From: an uncultured Bacteroides sp.
GTDB taxonomy: Bacteria > Bacteroidota > Bacteroidia > Bacteroidales > Bacteroidaceae
Direction: 5' to 3'
Length of the DNA: 64,000 nucleotides
Assembly: GCF_963678425.1 (NCBI RefSeq)
Contig: NZ_OY782854.1
Span: forward strand, 744,001 to 808,000
The translations under genes were made by a program, and so were the position numbers. Shown piece by piece: positions 17,976 to 26,911 of the stretch (positions are counted from its first letter, which is position 1; every line of letters begins with the position of its first letter). The notes under the pieces are model-generated. The model was not told the DNA's origin. It made no database searches and saw nothing but the letters and a program-made list of their open reading frames with translations.

Positions 17976-19529
17976 TTATAGTGGAATATTACCATGCTTT
18001 TTAGCTGGGTTAGTCAATTTCTTAGTCTGCAATTGCTGTAAAGCACGAATAATACGGAAACGTGTGTTTCTTGGTTCAATTACATCATCAATGTATCCGT
18101 ATTTAGCTGCATTATATGGATTTGCAAACAGCTTGGTATATTCTGCTTCTTTTTCAGCCATATATGCAACTGGATCTTCAGCTGTTTTTGCTTCTTTAGC
18201 ATATAATACTTCAACAGCTCCGGCACCACCCATTACAGCGATTTCTGATGTTGGCCAAGCATAGTTCATATCTCCACGAAGCTGCTTACAACTCATTACA
18301 ATGTGTGAACCACCATAAGATTTTCTAAGGGTTACTGTTACTTTTGGAACTGTTGCTTCACCATAAGCATAAAGTAATTTAGCTCCGTGAAGAATTACTC
18401 CATTGTACTCTTGTCCTGTACCTGGTAAGAATCCCGGAACATCAACCAATGTAACTAAAGGTATATTGAATGCATCGCAGAAACGAACGAAACGGCCGGC
18501 TTTACGTGAAGCATTACTGTCAAGTACGCCTGCCAGATATTTAGGCTGGTTTGCAACAATACCTACAGATTGTCCATTAAAGCGGGCAAATCCAATGATA
18601 ATATTTTTTGCATAATCTCTTTGAACTTCAAGGAATTCACCGTTATCAATAATAGCACCGATAACCTCATACATATCATAAGGTTTGTTTGGGCTATCAG
18701 GAATAATTTCATTTAAAGAATCTTCCAAACGATCAATCGGATCATCGCATTTCAAGAGTGGGGGTTCTTCCAGATTATTTTGTGGAATGAAGCTGAGTAA
18801 TTTTCTGATAATGCCCAGACCTTCTTCTTCTGTTTTAGCTGTGAAGTGGGTGACACCAGATTTTGAAGAGTGAACGCTTGCACCTCCTAAATCTTCTTGA
18901 GAAACATCTTCGCCTGTTACCGTTTTTACTACTTTAGGCCCAGTGAGGAACATGTAAGAAGTTCCTTCCATCATCAGAGTAAAATCTGTCAATGCAGGAG
19001 AATATACTGCACCACCGGCACAAGGACCAAAGATTCCTGAGATTTGAGGAATAACCCCTGATGCCAGAATGTTACGTTGGAATATTTCAGCATAACCGCC
19101 CAATGCATTGATTCCTTCCTGAATTCTTGCACCTCCCGAGTCATTGATTCCAATAACAGGAGCACCTACTTTCATAGCCTGATCCATAACTTTACAGATC
19201 TTTAATGCCATTGTTTCAGATAAAGAACCTCCAAATACTGTGAAGTCTTGTGCGAAAACATATACTAATCTTCCTTCGATAGTTCCATATCCTGTAACTA
19301 CACCATCACCAAGGAATGATTTCTTTTCTTGTCCGAAGTTTGTACATCTGTGTTTCACAAACATATCGAATTCTTCAAAACTTCCATCGTCTAATAATTG
19401 AGCGATACGTTCACGTGCAGTGTATTTTCCTTTCGCGTGTTGTTTTTCAATAGCTTTTTCGCCACCACCTAAGCGAGCCTGAGCGCGTAGTTCAATAAGC
19501 TCTTTTACTTTTTCAAGTTGGTTACTCAT
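17976..19529 (-). CDS. mmdA: Methylmalonyl-CoA decarboxylase / acyl-CoA carboxyltransferase alpha subunit
   Basis: Transfers the carboxyl group of (S)-methylmalonyl-CoA to biotin, giving propionyl-CoA. The 517-residue protein has the two crotonase-like halves of the carboxyltransferase family, with the oxyanion-hole glycine pairs in NDSGGARIQEG (N-half) and ILRKSYGGSH-like TVTLRKSYGGSHIV (C-half), plus VDVPGFLPGTGQE. The start at 19529 gives MSNQLEKVKELIELRAQARLG, normal for the family. The upstream epimerase gene and downstream sodium-pump subunits favour decarboxylase function in propionate formation from succinate over propionyl-CoA carboxylase. Confidence 0.94.
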   Translation of the reverse strand: MSNQLEKVKELIELRAQARLGGGEKAIEKQHAKGKYTARERIAQLLDDGSFEEFDMFVKHRCTNFGQEKKSFLGDGVVTGYGTIEGRLVYVFAQDFTVFGGSLSETMALKICKVMDQAMKVGAPVIGINDSGGARIQEGINALGGYAEIFQRNILASGVIPQISGIFGPCAGGAVYSPALTDFTLMMEGTSYMFLTGPKVVKTVTGEDVSQEDLGGASVHSSKSGVTHFTAKTEEEGLGIIRKLLSFIPQNNLEEPPLLKCDDPIDRLEDSLNEIIPDSPNKPYDMYEVIGAIIDNGEFLEVQRDYAKNIIIGFARFNGQSVGIVANQPKYLAGVLDSNASRKAGRFVRFCDAFNIPLVTLVDVPGFLPGTGQEYNGVILHGAKLLYAYGEATVPKVTVTLRKSYGGSHIVMSCKQLRGDMNYAWPTSEIAVMGGAGAVEVLYAKEAKTAEDPVAYMAEKEAEYTKLFANPYNAAKYGYIDDVIEPRNTRFRIIRALQQLQTKKLTNPAKKHGNIPL

Positions 19530-19555
19530 GAATTTATGATATTAAAGTTAATAAT

Positions 19556-19960
19556 TTAGTGTTCGCAGAGTTCGGTAAGCACACCGAGAGTAGATTTTGG
19601 ATGAAGAAAAGCGATCTGTAATCCTTCTGCTCCCTTGCGTGGGGCTTTGTCTATTATTCGGATTCCATTTGTCTCTGCTTCTGCCAAAGCATTGGCAACT
19701 CCATCTTCAATAGCAAATGCCACATGGTGAACGCCCGCTCCTTTATTTTCAATAAATTTAGCAATAGTACTGTCTGGGCTTGTAGGTTCTAATAGCTCTA
19801 TTTTTGTATTGCCAACTTTTAGAAAAGCAGTTTTAACTTTTTGGTCTTCAACTACTTCTATATTGTAGCATTTTAAACCCAAAACATTTTCATAATAAGG
19901 TAATGCCTCTTCAATGCTCTTTACGGCAATACCTAAATGTTCAATGTGAGAAATCTTCAT
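19556..19960 (-). CDS. mce: Methylmalonyl-CoA epimerase
   Basis: Converts (R)- to (S)-methylmalonyl-CoA, linking the B12 mutase to the decarboxylase. It is a 134-residue vicinal-oxygen-chelate fold with the metal-site pattern visible: IEHLGIAV (H7) at the start, GVHHVAF in the second half, and GVLTELCE at the end. It is the first gene of the mmd operon, 26 bp upstream of mmdA. No perfect -7 box was found in front; TTTCTTTG at 20013-20020 on the minus strand is one mismatch away. Confidence 0.95.
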   Translation of the reverse strand: MKISHIEHLGIAVKSIEEALPYYENVLGLKCYNIEVVEDQKVKTAFLKVGNTKIELLEPTSPDSTIAKFIENKGAGVHHVAFAIEDGVANALAEAETNGIRIIDKAPRKGAEGLQIAFLHPKSTLGVLTELCEH

Positions 19961-20077
19961 GACTATTCTATTTTTATATTAGTATATTAGTATCCTTAAT
20001 GGATAATCCATACAAAGAAAGTCAATTACTTCTTAATAAAGAAATATTTCTGCATTTAATTTTAGACTCTTTTGCAG

Positions 20078-22528
20078 TTAAAACTCAATAAGTAGTCTAA
20101 CATTAATTTGACGTGATGTAAGGTAATTGGGTACTGCATACTGGTTGTTATACACATCGGTTACCCAATAATAGGAATTGACGTTGTTTATTCCTAGCAA
20201 ATTGAAAACATCCATACCTAACCACATATTTCGGATATGGCGACTGAACCGTCCTCTATAATCTCCGTTCTCATTATCGATAAGCTGTCTGGACATACCG
20301 ATATCGACTCTTCGGTAGGGGGGAGTGCGAAATACCATTTCTTCTCTTCCGGAATGGGGAGGTCCAAAGGGTAGCCCGTCTGCCCAAGAGGCTTTTAGGT
20401 TCATTTTCCATTTTTTATTTCCCGGGAAGTAGTCGCTAAAATATAATGAGATGTTATATCTTTGGTCGGTAGGACGGGGAATCCATTTATCATTAATTTT
20501 TTCTTCTGTTTGCATCAATGAAAGACAAAGCCATGAATCTGTTCCCTGAACAAATTCTCCGAATAACTTCATATCAAGTCCTGTGGCATACCCACTAGCC
20601 ATATTTTTGCCATAATAACTAACGCGTACATTATCTACATTGTAAGGGACCAGATTATTAAGCTTTTTATAATAAAGTTCGGTCGTAAATTTGAACGGGC
20701 GTCCCAGAGTACGGAATTTATAATCGCTGGCCAGAACAAAATGGATGGAACGCTGAGATTTTATATCTTTATTTAGTGTCACAATTGTATTTCCATCTAC
20801 TGTAGTGGTATCACGGAATTCCTTGTAGAAAGGTGCCTGATAATAAACTCCTGTGGCAGCACGGAAGGTTAGATTCTCATTAAATCTGGGAATTAAGGCA
20901 ACTGAAGCACGAGGACTGAAAATAAATTCTTTATTCCAGTTCCAGTAACTTCCCCGCACTCCTGTATTCAGAGTGAATAATCCTAGATTTGATGAAAATT
21001 TATAGGTGTCTTGTACATAGAAAGAATACCTGTCGCTTCTTATCTCATTTTTTGAGGCTAAACTATAAATCAGTTCCACCTCATTATTTGTGTGAGGAAG
21101 AGAATAACCTGCAGAATCTCTCATTTCCCATTCACGAAGTTTGTCCTTGATGAATTCTTTTTTGAATTCTAGTCCCCATTTAATAAGGTTACTTTTTACT
21201 TTATGGCTTCCGGTAATGGAGTAATTCTGCACATTGGCATGTAGGTAGTTTCGTGCATGTTCCATATAAGTTCCCACACCTATAGTCTGATCTTCACTTG
21301 TTGTTTCACTGGATGTACTCCCATCTGATGTGCTTCCATCTATTGAACTTAGCCAATATTGCCCCGTAATATCATAAGTCTCTTGTTCTTTGGTATGAAA
21401 GGCTGAGTAGATGAAAGTAATGTCATTATAGGGATTCAGATGATAGGTGATATTTCCAGAGCCAAAGTAGGTCTGAAATAAATCTCTTTCCTGACCTTCG
21501 AAATACACTTTAAATTCCTGAACGGAAGCCATTGTCCCGAATTTAGTGGTACGGTCTTTGGGAATGAAATTATATCTGTTTTGTGAAAGATTACCTATAA
21601 ATCCTATTTCCCATCTTTTGTTGGGGGTCCAGTTAAGATAAGTCTGGTAGTCAAGGAAACTCGGATCGTATTCTCCTTTAGTATCCAGTCCCCCCAATAG
21701 ATAGCGGTTGGTTTTATAACGGATACTGTGAGTCATGGAGAAATGTTTGCTAGCATAACCTACGTAAGCACTTGTCCCCAGTAAACTTGCAGAGACAGAA
21801 CCTTCCAGCCGTTCGGGTTTTTTGTAGGTGATATCCAGAACAGAGGACATTTTGTCCCCATATTTTGCTTCATAGCCTCCGGAAGAAAATCCTATTTCCT
21901 GCACCATATCCGGATTAATAAAGCTGAGTCCCTCCTGTTGTCCTGAACGAATCAGCAAAGGACGATAAATCTCCACGCCGTTTACATAAACAATGTTCTC
22001 GTCAAAACTTCCTCCCCGTACATTATATTGAGAACTCAGTTCGTTATGGGAACTAACACCGGCTTGTGTGGCAATTAATGCTTCAATATTTCCACCTGAA
22101 GCATCCGGCATAAGCTTTGCTCCATTGGGCTTAATTTTCTCTGTCATTCCAGTTTGCCGTTTAGTCTCAGTGACTGTTACTTCTCCCAATTCGATGCCGG
22201 TATTAAGCAATACCACGTTTAGTGTTATTTCTCCTTGTGGATTCCTTAATACACGTTTTTTTGTATTATATCCCAGCATGGAATAAACAATTACTACACT
22301 ATCTTCAGATGATACAGTCAGCGAATAATGACCTTTCAGATCAGTCACTGTACCAGTTGCTTTCCCCTGAACCTTTACACTGGCAATTTCAATCGGATTA
22401 TTATCCTGATCCATCACGATTCCGGATACTTTAGCGGTTCCCTTAGCTATAATTGCTGCAGGAAATAATAATATCATAAGTGCTATTAGTGCACAATATT
22501 TCATATCTAATGTTTTCTTTTTGTGCAC
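20078..22528 (-). CDS. TonB-dependent receptor with carboxypeptidase-like N-domain
   Basis: Outer-membrane receptor of unknown substrate. The signal peptide is followed by a carboxypeptidase-regulatory-like domain (about 30-115, with VKVQGKATGTVTDLKGHY), a plug (about 125-240, with NVRGGSFDENIVYVNG and GYEAKYGDKMSSVLD) and a beta-barrel ending in VRLLIEF. At 816 residues it is shorter than SusC, lacks a SusD partner and lacks the SusC signature, so it belongs to the non-glycan receptor group. An internal start at 22504 (MKYCALIALM) gives a shorter signal peptide and is also possible. Neighbours do not reveal the ligand. Confidence 0.88.
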   Translation of the reverse strand: MHKKKTLDMKYCALIALMILLFPAAIIAKGTAKVSGIVMDQDNNPIEIASVKVQGKATGTVTDLKGHYSLTVSSEDSVVIVYSMLGYNTKKRVLRNPQGEITLNVVLLNTGIELGEVTVTETKRQTGMTEKIKPNGAKLMPDASGGNIEALIATQAGVSSHNELSSQYNVRGGSFDENIVYVNGVEIYRPLLIRSGQQEGLSFINPDMVQEIGFSSGGYEAKYGDKMSSVLDITYKKPERLEGSVSASLLGTSAYVGYASKHFSMTHSIRYKTNRYLLGGLDTKGEYDPSFLDYQTYLNWTPNKRWEIGFIGNLSQNRYNFIPKDRTTKFGTMASVQEFKVYFEGQERDLFQTYFGSGNITYHLNPYNDITFIYSAFHTKEQETYDITGQYWLSSIDGSTSDGSTSSETTSEDQTIGVGTYMEHARNYLHANVQNYSITGSHKVKSNLIKWGLEFKKEFIKDKLREWEMRDSAGYSLPHTNNEVELIYSLASKNEIRSDRYSFYVQDTYKFSSNLGLFTLNTGVRGSYWNWNKEFIFSPRASVALIPRFNENLTFRAATGVYYQAPFYKEFRDTTTVDGNTIVTLNKDIKSQRSIHFVLASDYKFRTLGRPFKFTTELYYKKLNNLVPYNVDNVRVSYYGKNMASGYATGLDMKLFGEFVQGTDSWLCLSLMQTEEKINDKWIPRPTDQRYNISLYFSDYFPGNKKWKMNLKASWADGLPFGPPHSGREEMVFRTPPYRRVDIGMSRQLIDNENGDYRGRFSRHIRNMWLGMDVFNLLGINNVNSYYWVTDVYNNQYAVPNYLTSRQINVRLLIEF

Positions 22529-22580
22529 AAAATAGTCTGTGCTTTCTTTGAGTATACTAAGTAATAACGTAAAAAGAAGA

Positions 22581-23564
22581 TTAAGTGTATATTTTGGTCA
22601 GGAAATTATTAAAAAAAGACCATTTGAATCTAAACCAGCGGCGCGAGCTTTTTTGTTTTCCGCCAAAGCGAAGAACAAAATCTCTGAATCCATGTTTCTT
22701 GAATGGCAATCCCACATCCATGTACTCCAAGTGCTCATAACCTTCACTATATGCAGAATTAAGTGCTTCCCAAATGGCAAGAACGCCGGGATAGAGCTTT
22801 TTATGGCTTTTTCTTATTCCTCCCGAAAATAGTAAGTAGGCATTTTTCCCGGAATAGACAATAACAGATCCTCCAATAATCTTTTCTTTATATTTTACGA
22901 TAAGAATCTTACCCATTCCACTATGCATTGCATTCTCGTTGAAATGTTCAAGGAATTCTATACATGGAAAGTGTTTGCGAATGTTGTATGAATAGTTTTC
23001 TTTGAGCATTTGGGAGAATGAATTGATCTCTTCCACTGTGTCGGCTGTATATACTTGCGCACCATTAGCATAGCCTTTTTTGATTTGTCTTCTTCGGGAT
23101 ACACTAACTCTATTCAATAAATCTGTTGTATTGTGCAGAGAGTTTCTTACCCGCATCCAGTTGATAGGAAAGTATTGATTCTTCCGAAAAGCTTTATATC
23201 CGAATAACGAATTCTCCAGATTTCTGAATTCTACGAGGTAAGATTCCTTAATCCCAATATTTGTGATATATTCCAGCATCTCTCCGAAAATCTCTTCTGC
23301 ATCTGCTTTTTCGTTAAAATATTCTCCAGTTCCATATATCTCACATCGGCTTATAAAACTGATAGGTATTATACGGATACGCTTTCTGATGACAATCAGA
23401 ATCTTAGCAATAGGTCCCATCTCATCATAAGCTACAATCAAAATAGGAGTGTATCCCGGAGTTGCTTCATAGACCTGAAACATCTCTTTTGAATAAAAAA
23501 TGTTTGTCCCGGGTAGCTCTGGAATATCATTCCCATGATAATATGTGGTAAGCTTTAATATCAT
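22581..23564 (-). CDS. FemAB/GNAT-like acyl or aminoacyl transferase
   Basis: The 327-residue protein has the double GNAT-like arrangement of FemX/FemAB and related transferases: RRRQIKKGYANGAQV near the middle (the family usually shows R-x-x-I-K/R-K-A), and the C-terminal GNAT half with KIIGGSVIVYSGKNAYLLFSGG and ALNSAYSEGYEHLEYMDVG. Such proteins transfer amino acids or acyl groups to cell-wall or lipid precursors. The substrate cannot be read from the sequence. It has no signal peptide and is probably cytoplasmic. It is divergent from the nitroreductase gene at 23652. Confidence 0.72.
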   Translation of the reverse strand: MILKLTTYYHGNDIPELPGTNIFYSKEMFQVYEATPGYTPILIVAYDEMGPIAKILIVIRKRIRIIPISFISRCEIYGTGEYFNEKADAEEIFGEMLEYITNIGIKESYLVEFRNLENSLFGYKAFRKNQYFPINWMRVRNSLHNTTDLLNRVSVSRRRQIKKGYANGAQVYTADTVEEINSFSQMLKENYSYNIRKHFPCIEFLEHFNENAMHSGMGKILIVKYKEKIIGGSVIVYSGKNAYLLFSGGIRKSHKKLYPGVLAIWEALNSAYSEGYEHLEYMDVGLPFKKHGFRDFVLRFGGKQKSSRRWFRFKWSFFNNFLTKIYT

Positions 23565-23612
23565 ACAAATGCAAATTTATTATTTATTACCAAGAATTCA
23601 AATTCCTAGTTG

Positions 23613-23620
23613 TATATTTG
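23613..23620 (+). promoter_or_regulatory. Candidate Bacteroides -7 box for the nitroreductase operon
   Basis: TATATTTG matches the -7 consensus TAnnTTTG and lies 31 bp before the ATG at 23652. No TTTG was seen at the usual -33 distance, so the call rests on the -7 box alone. Confidence 0.4.
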
Positions 23621-23651
23621 TAGGTGAATTATGAACGAGTAGATTATATTT

Positions 23652-24188
23652 ATGGAACAATTCAGTGAATTAATTAAAAATAGGCGCAGTATCAGAAAAT
23701 TTACCTCTGAAGAACTGACTCAGGAGGAAGTGGTAAATCTATTGAAAGCAGCTTTGATGTCTCCTTCGTCCAAACGTACCAATCCCTGGCAATTTATAGT
23801 TGTGGATGATAAAAAAACGTTGGCAGAACTTGCTCACTGCAAAGAGCATAGTGCAAGTTTTATTGCTGATGCGGCATTGGCTATAGTTGTTACTGCTGAT
23901 CCGTTGGCGAGCGATGTCTGGATAGAAGATGCATCTATCGCCTCCATTATGATTCAATTGCAAGCTGAAGATATGGGCCTGGGAAGTTGTTGGGTACAAA
24001 TCCGTGAACGATTTACAGCTACAGGAATGTCTTCTGATGAATATGTCCATGGAATACTCGATATCCCTATGCAATTGCAAGTACTGTCTGTTATAGCCAT
24101 TGGACATAAAGGAATGGAACGTAAACCATTCAGTGAAGATCATCTGCAATGGGAAAAAATACATATTAATAAATATGGAGGAAAATAA
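23652..24188 (+). CDS. Nitroreductase-family flavoprotein
   Basis: A 178-residue FMN-dependent NAD(P)H oxidoreductase. The FMN-binding start RRSIRKFTSEELTQEE is typical, followed by ALMSPSSKRTNPWQFIVVDD; a central GLGSCWVQIRER segment corresponds to the family's GLGS/C motif, and the basic end is conventional. The physiological substrate is unknown. It is the first gene of a plus-strand run whose next gene overlaps it by 14 bp. Confidence 0.88.
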   Translation: MEQFSELIKNRRSIRKFTSEELTQEEVVNLLKAALMSPSSKRTNPWQFIVVDDKKTLAELAHCKEHSASFIADAALAIVVTADPLASDVWIEDASIASIMIQLQAEDMGLGSCWVQIRERFTATGMSSDEYVHGILDIPMQLQVLSVIAIGHKGMERKPFSEDHLQWEKIHINKYGGK

Positions 24189-24948
24189 AATTGTTTTTAT
24201 TGGTGCCGGGAATCTGGCAACCAATCTGGCAAAAGCTTTTTATGATCAGCATATAAAAATCTCTCAGATCTATAGCCAGACTGAAAATTCTGCCAGATCT
24301 CTGGCGGAAGCCGTTGGGAGTGATTATACAACAACCCTTGAAAATATTATAAATGATGCCGATATTTATATTGTTGCATTGAAAGACGATGTTTTGGGTG
24401 AGTTAATGTCCCGTATTATTTCAGGAAAAGAAAATGCATTAATGGTACATACCTCTGGTAGTTTGCCTTTAGATATCTGGCCCGATTCGGTTAAGCGTAA
24501 AGGATCCTTTTATCCGCTTCAGACATTTAGTAAACAACGGAAAGTGGACTTCCGGAATATTCATACTTTCATTGAAAGCAATAACTCAGCGGACTTAATT
24601 CTTCTTGAAAAATTAGCACGTTGTGTAACGGATGAAGTTAGTGAGCTTTCTTCTGAAAAGCGTAGACAGATTCATTTAGCAGCTGTTTTTGCTTGTAATT
24701 TCTCCAACCATATGTACGCACTGGCAGAAAAGTTGCTCAAACAATACGATCTGCCTTTTAGTTACATGCTTCCTCTGATAGAAGAAACTGAAAGAAAGGT
24801 ACATGTCCTTTCTCCCCGGGAGGCACAAACAGGTCCTGCTGTGCGTTATGATGAAATGATTATCAACAAGCATCTGGAGTTACTATCACATGAGCCCGAA
24901 ATGCAGCAGATTTATCAGTTATTAAGTAAGAGCATACATAAATTATGA
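24175..24948 (+). CDS. Rossmann-fold and DUF2520 domain protein
   Basis: Probable NADP-dependent oxidoreductase of unknown substrate. From the ATG at 24175 the protein starts MEENKIVFIGAGNLATNLAKAF, a dinucleotide-binding GxGNxA signature, and the second half is the DUF2520 helical domain (LAAVFACNFSNHMYALAEKLL, and TGPAVRYDEMII). An open frame extends back to 24100, but that start would overlap the nitroreductase by 89 bp and add a non-homologous leader, so 24175 is chosen. Its stop overlaps the next ATG by 4 bp (ATGA), indicating translational coupling. Confidence 0.85.
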   Translation: MEENKIVFIGAGNLATNLAKAFYDQHIKISQIYSQTENSARSLAEAVGSDYTTTLENIINDADIYIVALKDDVLGELMSRIISGKENALMVHTSGSLPLDIWPDSVKRKGSFYPLQTFSKQRKVDFRNIHTFIESNNSADLILLEKLARCVTDEVSELSSEKRRQIHLAAVFACNFSNHMYALAEKLLKQYDLPFSYMLPLIEETERKVHVLSPREAQTGPAVRYDEMIINKHLELLSHEPEMQQIYQLLSKSIHKL

Positions 24949-25466
24949 GTACAATAAATTATGATTTAAAGAAAATAAAAGCCATGGCTTTTGATGTGGA
25001 TGGTGTGTTGAGTGCCGAGATGATTCCTTTACATCCAAGTGGTGAGCCTATGCGATGTGTGAATATTAAAGATGGCTATGCACTCCAATTAGCTGTAAAA
25101 CACGGCTTTCATATTGCAATTATTACAGGTGGAAGAACAAATTCCGTACGAATCCGTTTTCAGGGATTGGGTATAAATGATCTTTATCTGGGTTCGAGCA
25201 TAAAAATAAATGATTATAACGATTTTAAGAAAAAGTATAATCTGGAAGATGAAGAGATCCTTTTTATGGGAGATGACATTCCTGATCTGGAAGTTCTTCA
25301 GAGTTGCGGACTTCCTTGTTGCCCGGCAGATGCAGCTCCTGAAGTAAAAGCTGCTTCGGTCTATATTTCCCATAAGAATGGAGGCTACGGCTGCGGACGG
25401 GATGTTGTGGAACAAGTGTTGAAAGCCCAGGGAAAATGGATGAATGGAGAAGCTTTTGGGTGGTAA
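24945..25466 (+). CDS. kdsC: KdsC-type HAD phosphatase (KDO 8-phosphate phosphatase)
   Basis: Removes phosphate from 3-deoxy-D-manno-octulosonate 8-phosphate in lipid A-core synthesis. The 173-residue protein is a cap-less HAD phosphatase with AFDVDGVLS (motif I, nucleophile D17), an ITGG (motif II), and GDDIPDLEVL (motif IV), and the KdsC-family spacing GGRTNSVRIRFQGLG. It overlaps the preceding gene by 4 bp. Other C0-type HAD enzymes are possible but less likely. Confidence 0.83.
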   Translation: MSTINYDLKKIKAMAFDVDGVLSAEMIPLHPSGEPMRCVNIKDGYALQLAVKHGFHIAIITGGRTNSVRIRFQGLGINDLYLGSSIKINDYNDFKKKYNLEDEEILFMGDDIPDLEVLQSCGLPCCPADAAPEVKAASVYISHKNGGYGCGRDVVEQVLKAQGKWMNGEAFGW

Positions 25467-25485
25467 TAGAATAAGATTTTAGAAA

Positions 25486-26067
25486 ATGCTGGATAACTTA
25501 AATAAATACAAGATTGTGCTTGCGTCTAACTCTCCCAGAAGAAAGGAGCTTTTGACAGGGCTTGGACTAAAATACAGCGTAAAAACGCTGCCCGATATTG
25601 AAGAAACTTTTCCCGATAATTTATCGGCAGAAGAAATTCCTATTCATATTGCCAAAGGTAAAGCGGATGCATATATGCATCTGATAAAGACTGACCAACT
25701 GATTATTACTGCCGATACAATTGTGTGGCTTGAAGGAAAGGTACTTGGAAAACCTCAGGATGAGGATGAGGCTAAAGAGATGCTAAGAAGCCTCTCGGGT
25801 AAAACACATCAGGTGATTACAGGAGTTTGTCTTACTACGAAGACTTTCCAAAAGAGCTTTGCCTCTGTAAGTGAGGTTACGTTTGCCAAACTTAGTGACG
25901 AAGACGTTGATTACTATGTGAGCAATTATCGTCCTCTGGACAAAGCGGGTGCTTACGGTGTTCAGGAATGGATTGGTTTTGTTGGAGTTGAGAATATATC
26001 CGGATCGTACTTTAATGTGATGGGGCTACCTATTCAACGTCTTTATTGCGAACTAAAGACTTTATAA
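25486..26067 (+). CDS. maf: Maf-family nucleotide pyrophosphatase
   Basis: Hydrolyses non-canonical or pyrimidine nucleoside triphosphates to monophosphates (house-cleaning, septum-linked). The family signature ASNSPRRKELLTGLG is at about 14-28, and the catalytic-acid stretch ITADTIVWLEGKVLGKP is near 75-92; DKAGAYGVQE near 147 is another conserved block. The length, 193 aa, is normal. It follows kdsC by 19 bp in the same plus-strand run. Confidence 0.92.
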   Translation: MLDNLNKYKIVLASNSPRRKELLTGLGLKYSVKTLPDIEETFPDNLSAEEIPIHIAKGKADAYMHLIKTDQLIITADTIVWLEGKVLGKPQDEDEAKEMLRSLSGKTHQVITGVCLTTKTFQKSFASVSEVTFAKLSDEDVDYYVSNYRPLDKAGAYGVQEWIGFVGVENISGSYFNVMGLPIQRLYCELKTL

Positions 26068-26083
26068 TTATAAAAAAACTGCT

Positions 26084-26569
26084 ATGATAAGAAACGTAAA
26101 AACAGAAGATGCTGAGGCTATATGCGGCATCTATAATCATTATGTGCTGAATACTTCAATTACATTTGAAACATCATCGGTTTCTGTTGAAGAGATGGCC
26201 GGACGTATCAGGGATATTTCTGCAAAATACCCGTATCTGGTATACGAGGAAAATTCTAAGGTGGTGGGTTATTGCTATGTGAATACATGGAAGAATCGTT
26301 GTGCATATAGCGCTACTGCCGAAGCATCGGTTTATCTGAATAAAGATTGTACGGGGAAAGGTATTGGTAAAAGTCTGTATAAACAATTGCTGATTGAATT
26401 AAAAAGTACTTCGCTCCATGCAATTACTGCTGGCATTGCTTTGCCAAATGAAGCTAGCATTAAGCTTCATGAAAGTTCAGGCTTTAAGAAAGTTGCCCAT
26501 TTTGAAGAAACAGGAAGAAAGTTTGATAAGTGGATTGATGTTGCCTACTGGGAATATATAATCAAGTAA
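26084..26569 (+). CDS. GNAT N-acetyltransferase, phosphinothricin acetyltransferase type
   Basis: The 161-residue protein matches the PAT-like GNAT group: IYNHYVLNTSITFET at the start, VVGYCYVNTWKNRCAY in the middle, SVYLNKDCTGKGIGKSLY (acetyl-CoA-binding Q/R-x-x-G-x-G/A equivalent) and HESSGFKKVAHFEETGRKF near the end. It probably acetylates a small amine; the true substrate is unknown. It is the last gene of the plus-strand run from 23652. Confidence 0.88.
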   Translation: MIRNVKTEDAEAICGIYNHYVLNTSITFETSSVSVEEMAGRIRDISAKYPYLVYEENSKVVGYCYVNTWKNRCAYSATAEASVYLNKDCTGKGIGKSLYKQLLIELKSTSLHAITAGIALPNEASIKLHESSGFKKVAHFEETGRKFDKWIDVAYWEYIIK

Positions 26570-26859
26570 TACAATGTTATAATATTCCCCGATTGGTGAC
26601 AAACTTATAAAATAACTTCTTTTATATGTCTTGGTATAAAATTTGGCACCGCGGCTACCAAGGTGTTTCAGAAGGAGGTGCCTTGTTACCCCCTCTAAAA
26701 CTTCTAAGAAGAAATCTGTTTTCGAAAACTGAAATTGATCAAAATTGAAATTGATGATAACTTATTGAATAGCTATACTTAAAAGAGTCTTTTTCCAGAA
26801 ATTGTATAGAACAGACCGAGAACTTATTTTTTTTAAAAGTATAAATAATTTATTAGAAT
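26570..26859. other. Intergenic region with a short ORF and a possible RNA structure
   Basis: No recognised gene. At 26626-26748 a 40-codon plus-strand frame begins MSWYKIWHRGYQG, but it has no clear ribosome-binding site. Within it, GGCACC and GGTGCC about 26 nt apart could pair in RNA. The purine-rich CAGAAGGAGGTGCC is unusual for this AT-rich spacer. Its meaning is open. Confidence 0.25.
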
Positions 26860-26905
26860 AAAAGCAGAAAGGGACTTTCAATCTTAGAAGTCCCTTTCTG
26901 CTTTT
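26860..26905. terminator. Bidirectional terminator between GNAT and TPR genes
   Basis: An 18-bp perfect stem (26860-26877 with 26888-26905) with a 10-nt loop, A-rich on the left and T-rich on the right, lies directly after the minus-strand TPR gene and can stop transcription from either side. Confidence 0.85.
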
Positions 26906-26911
26906 ATATAA

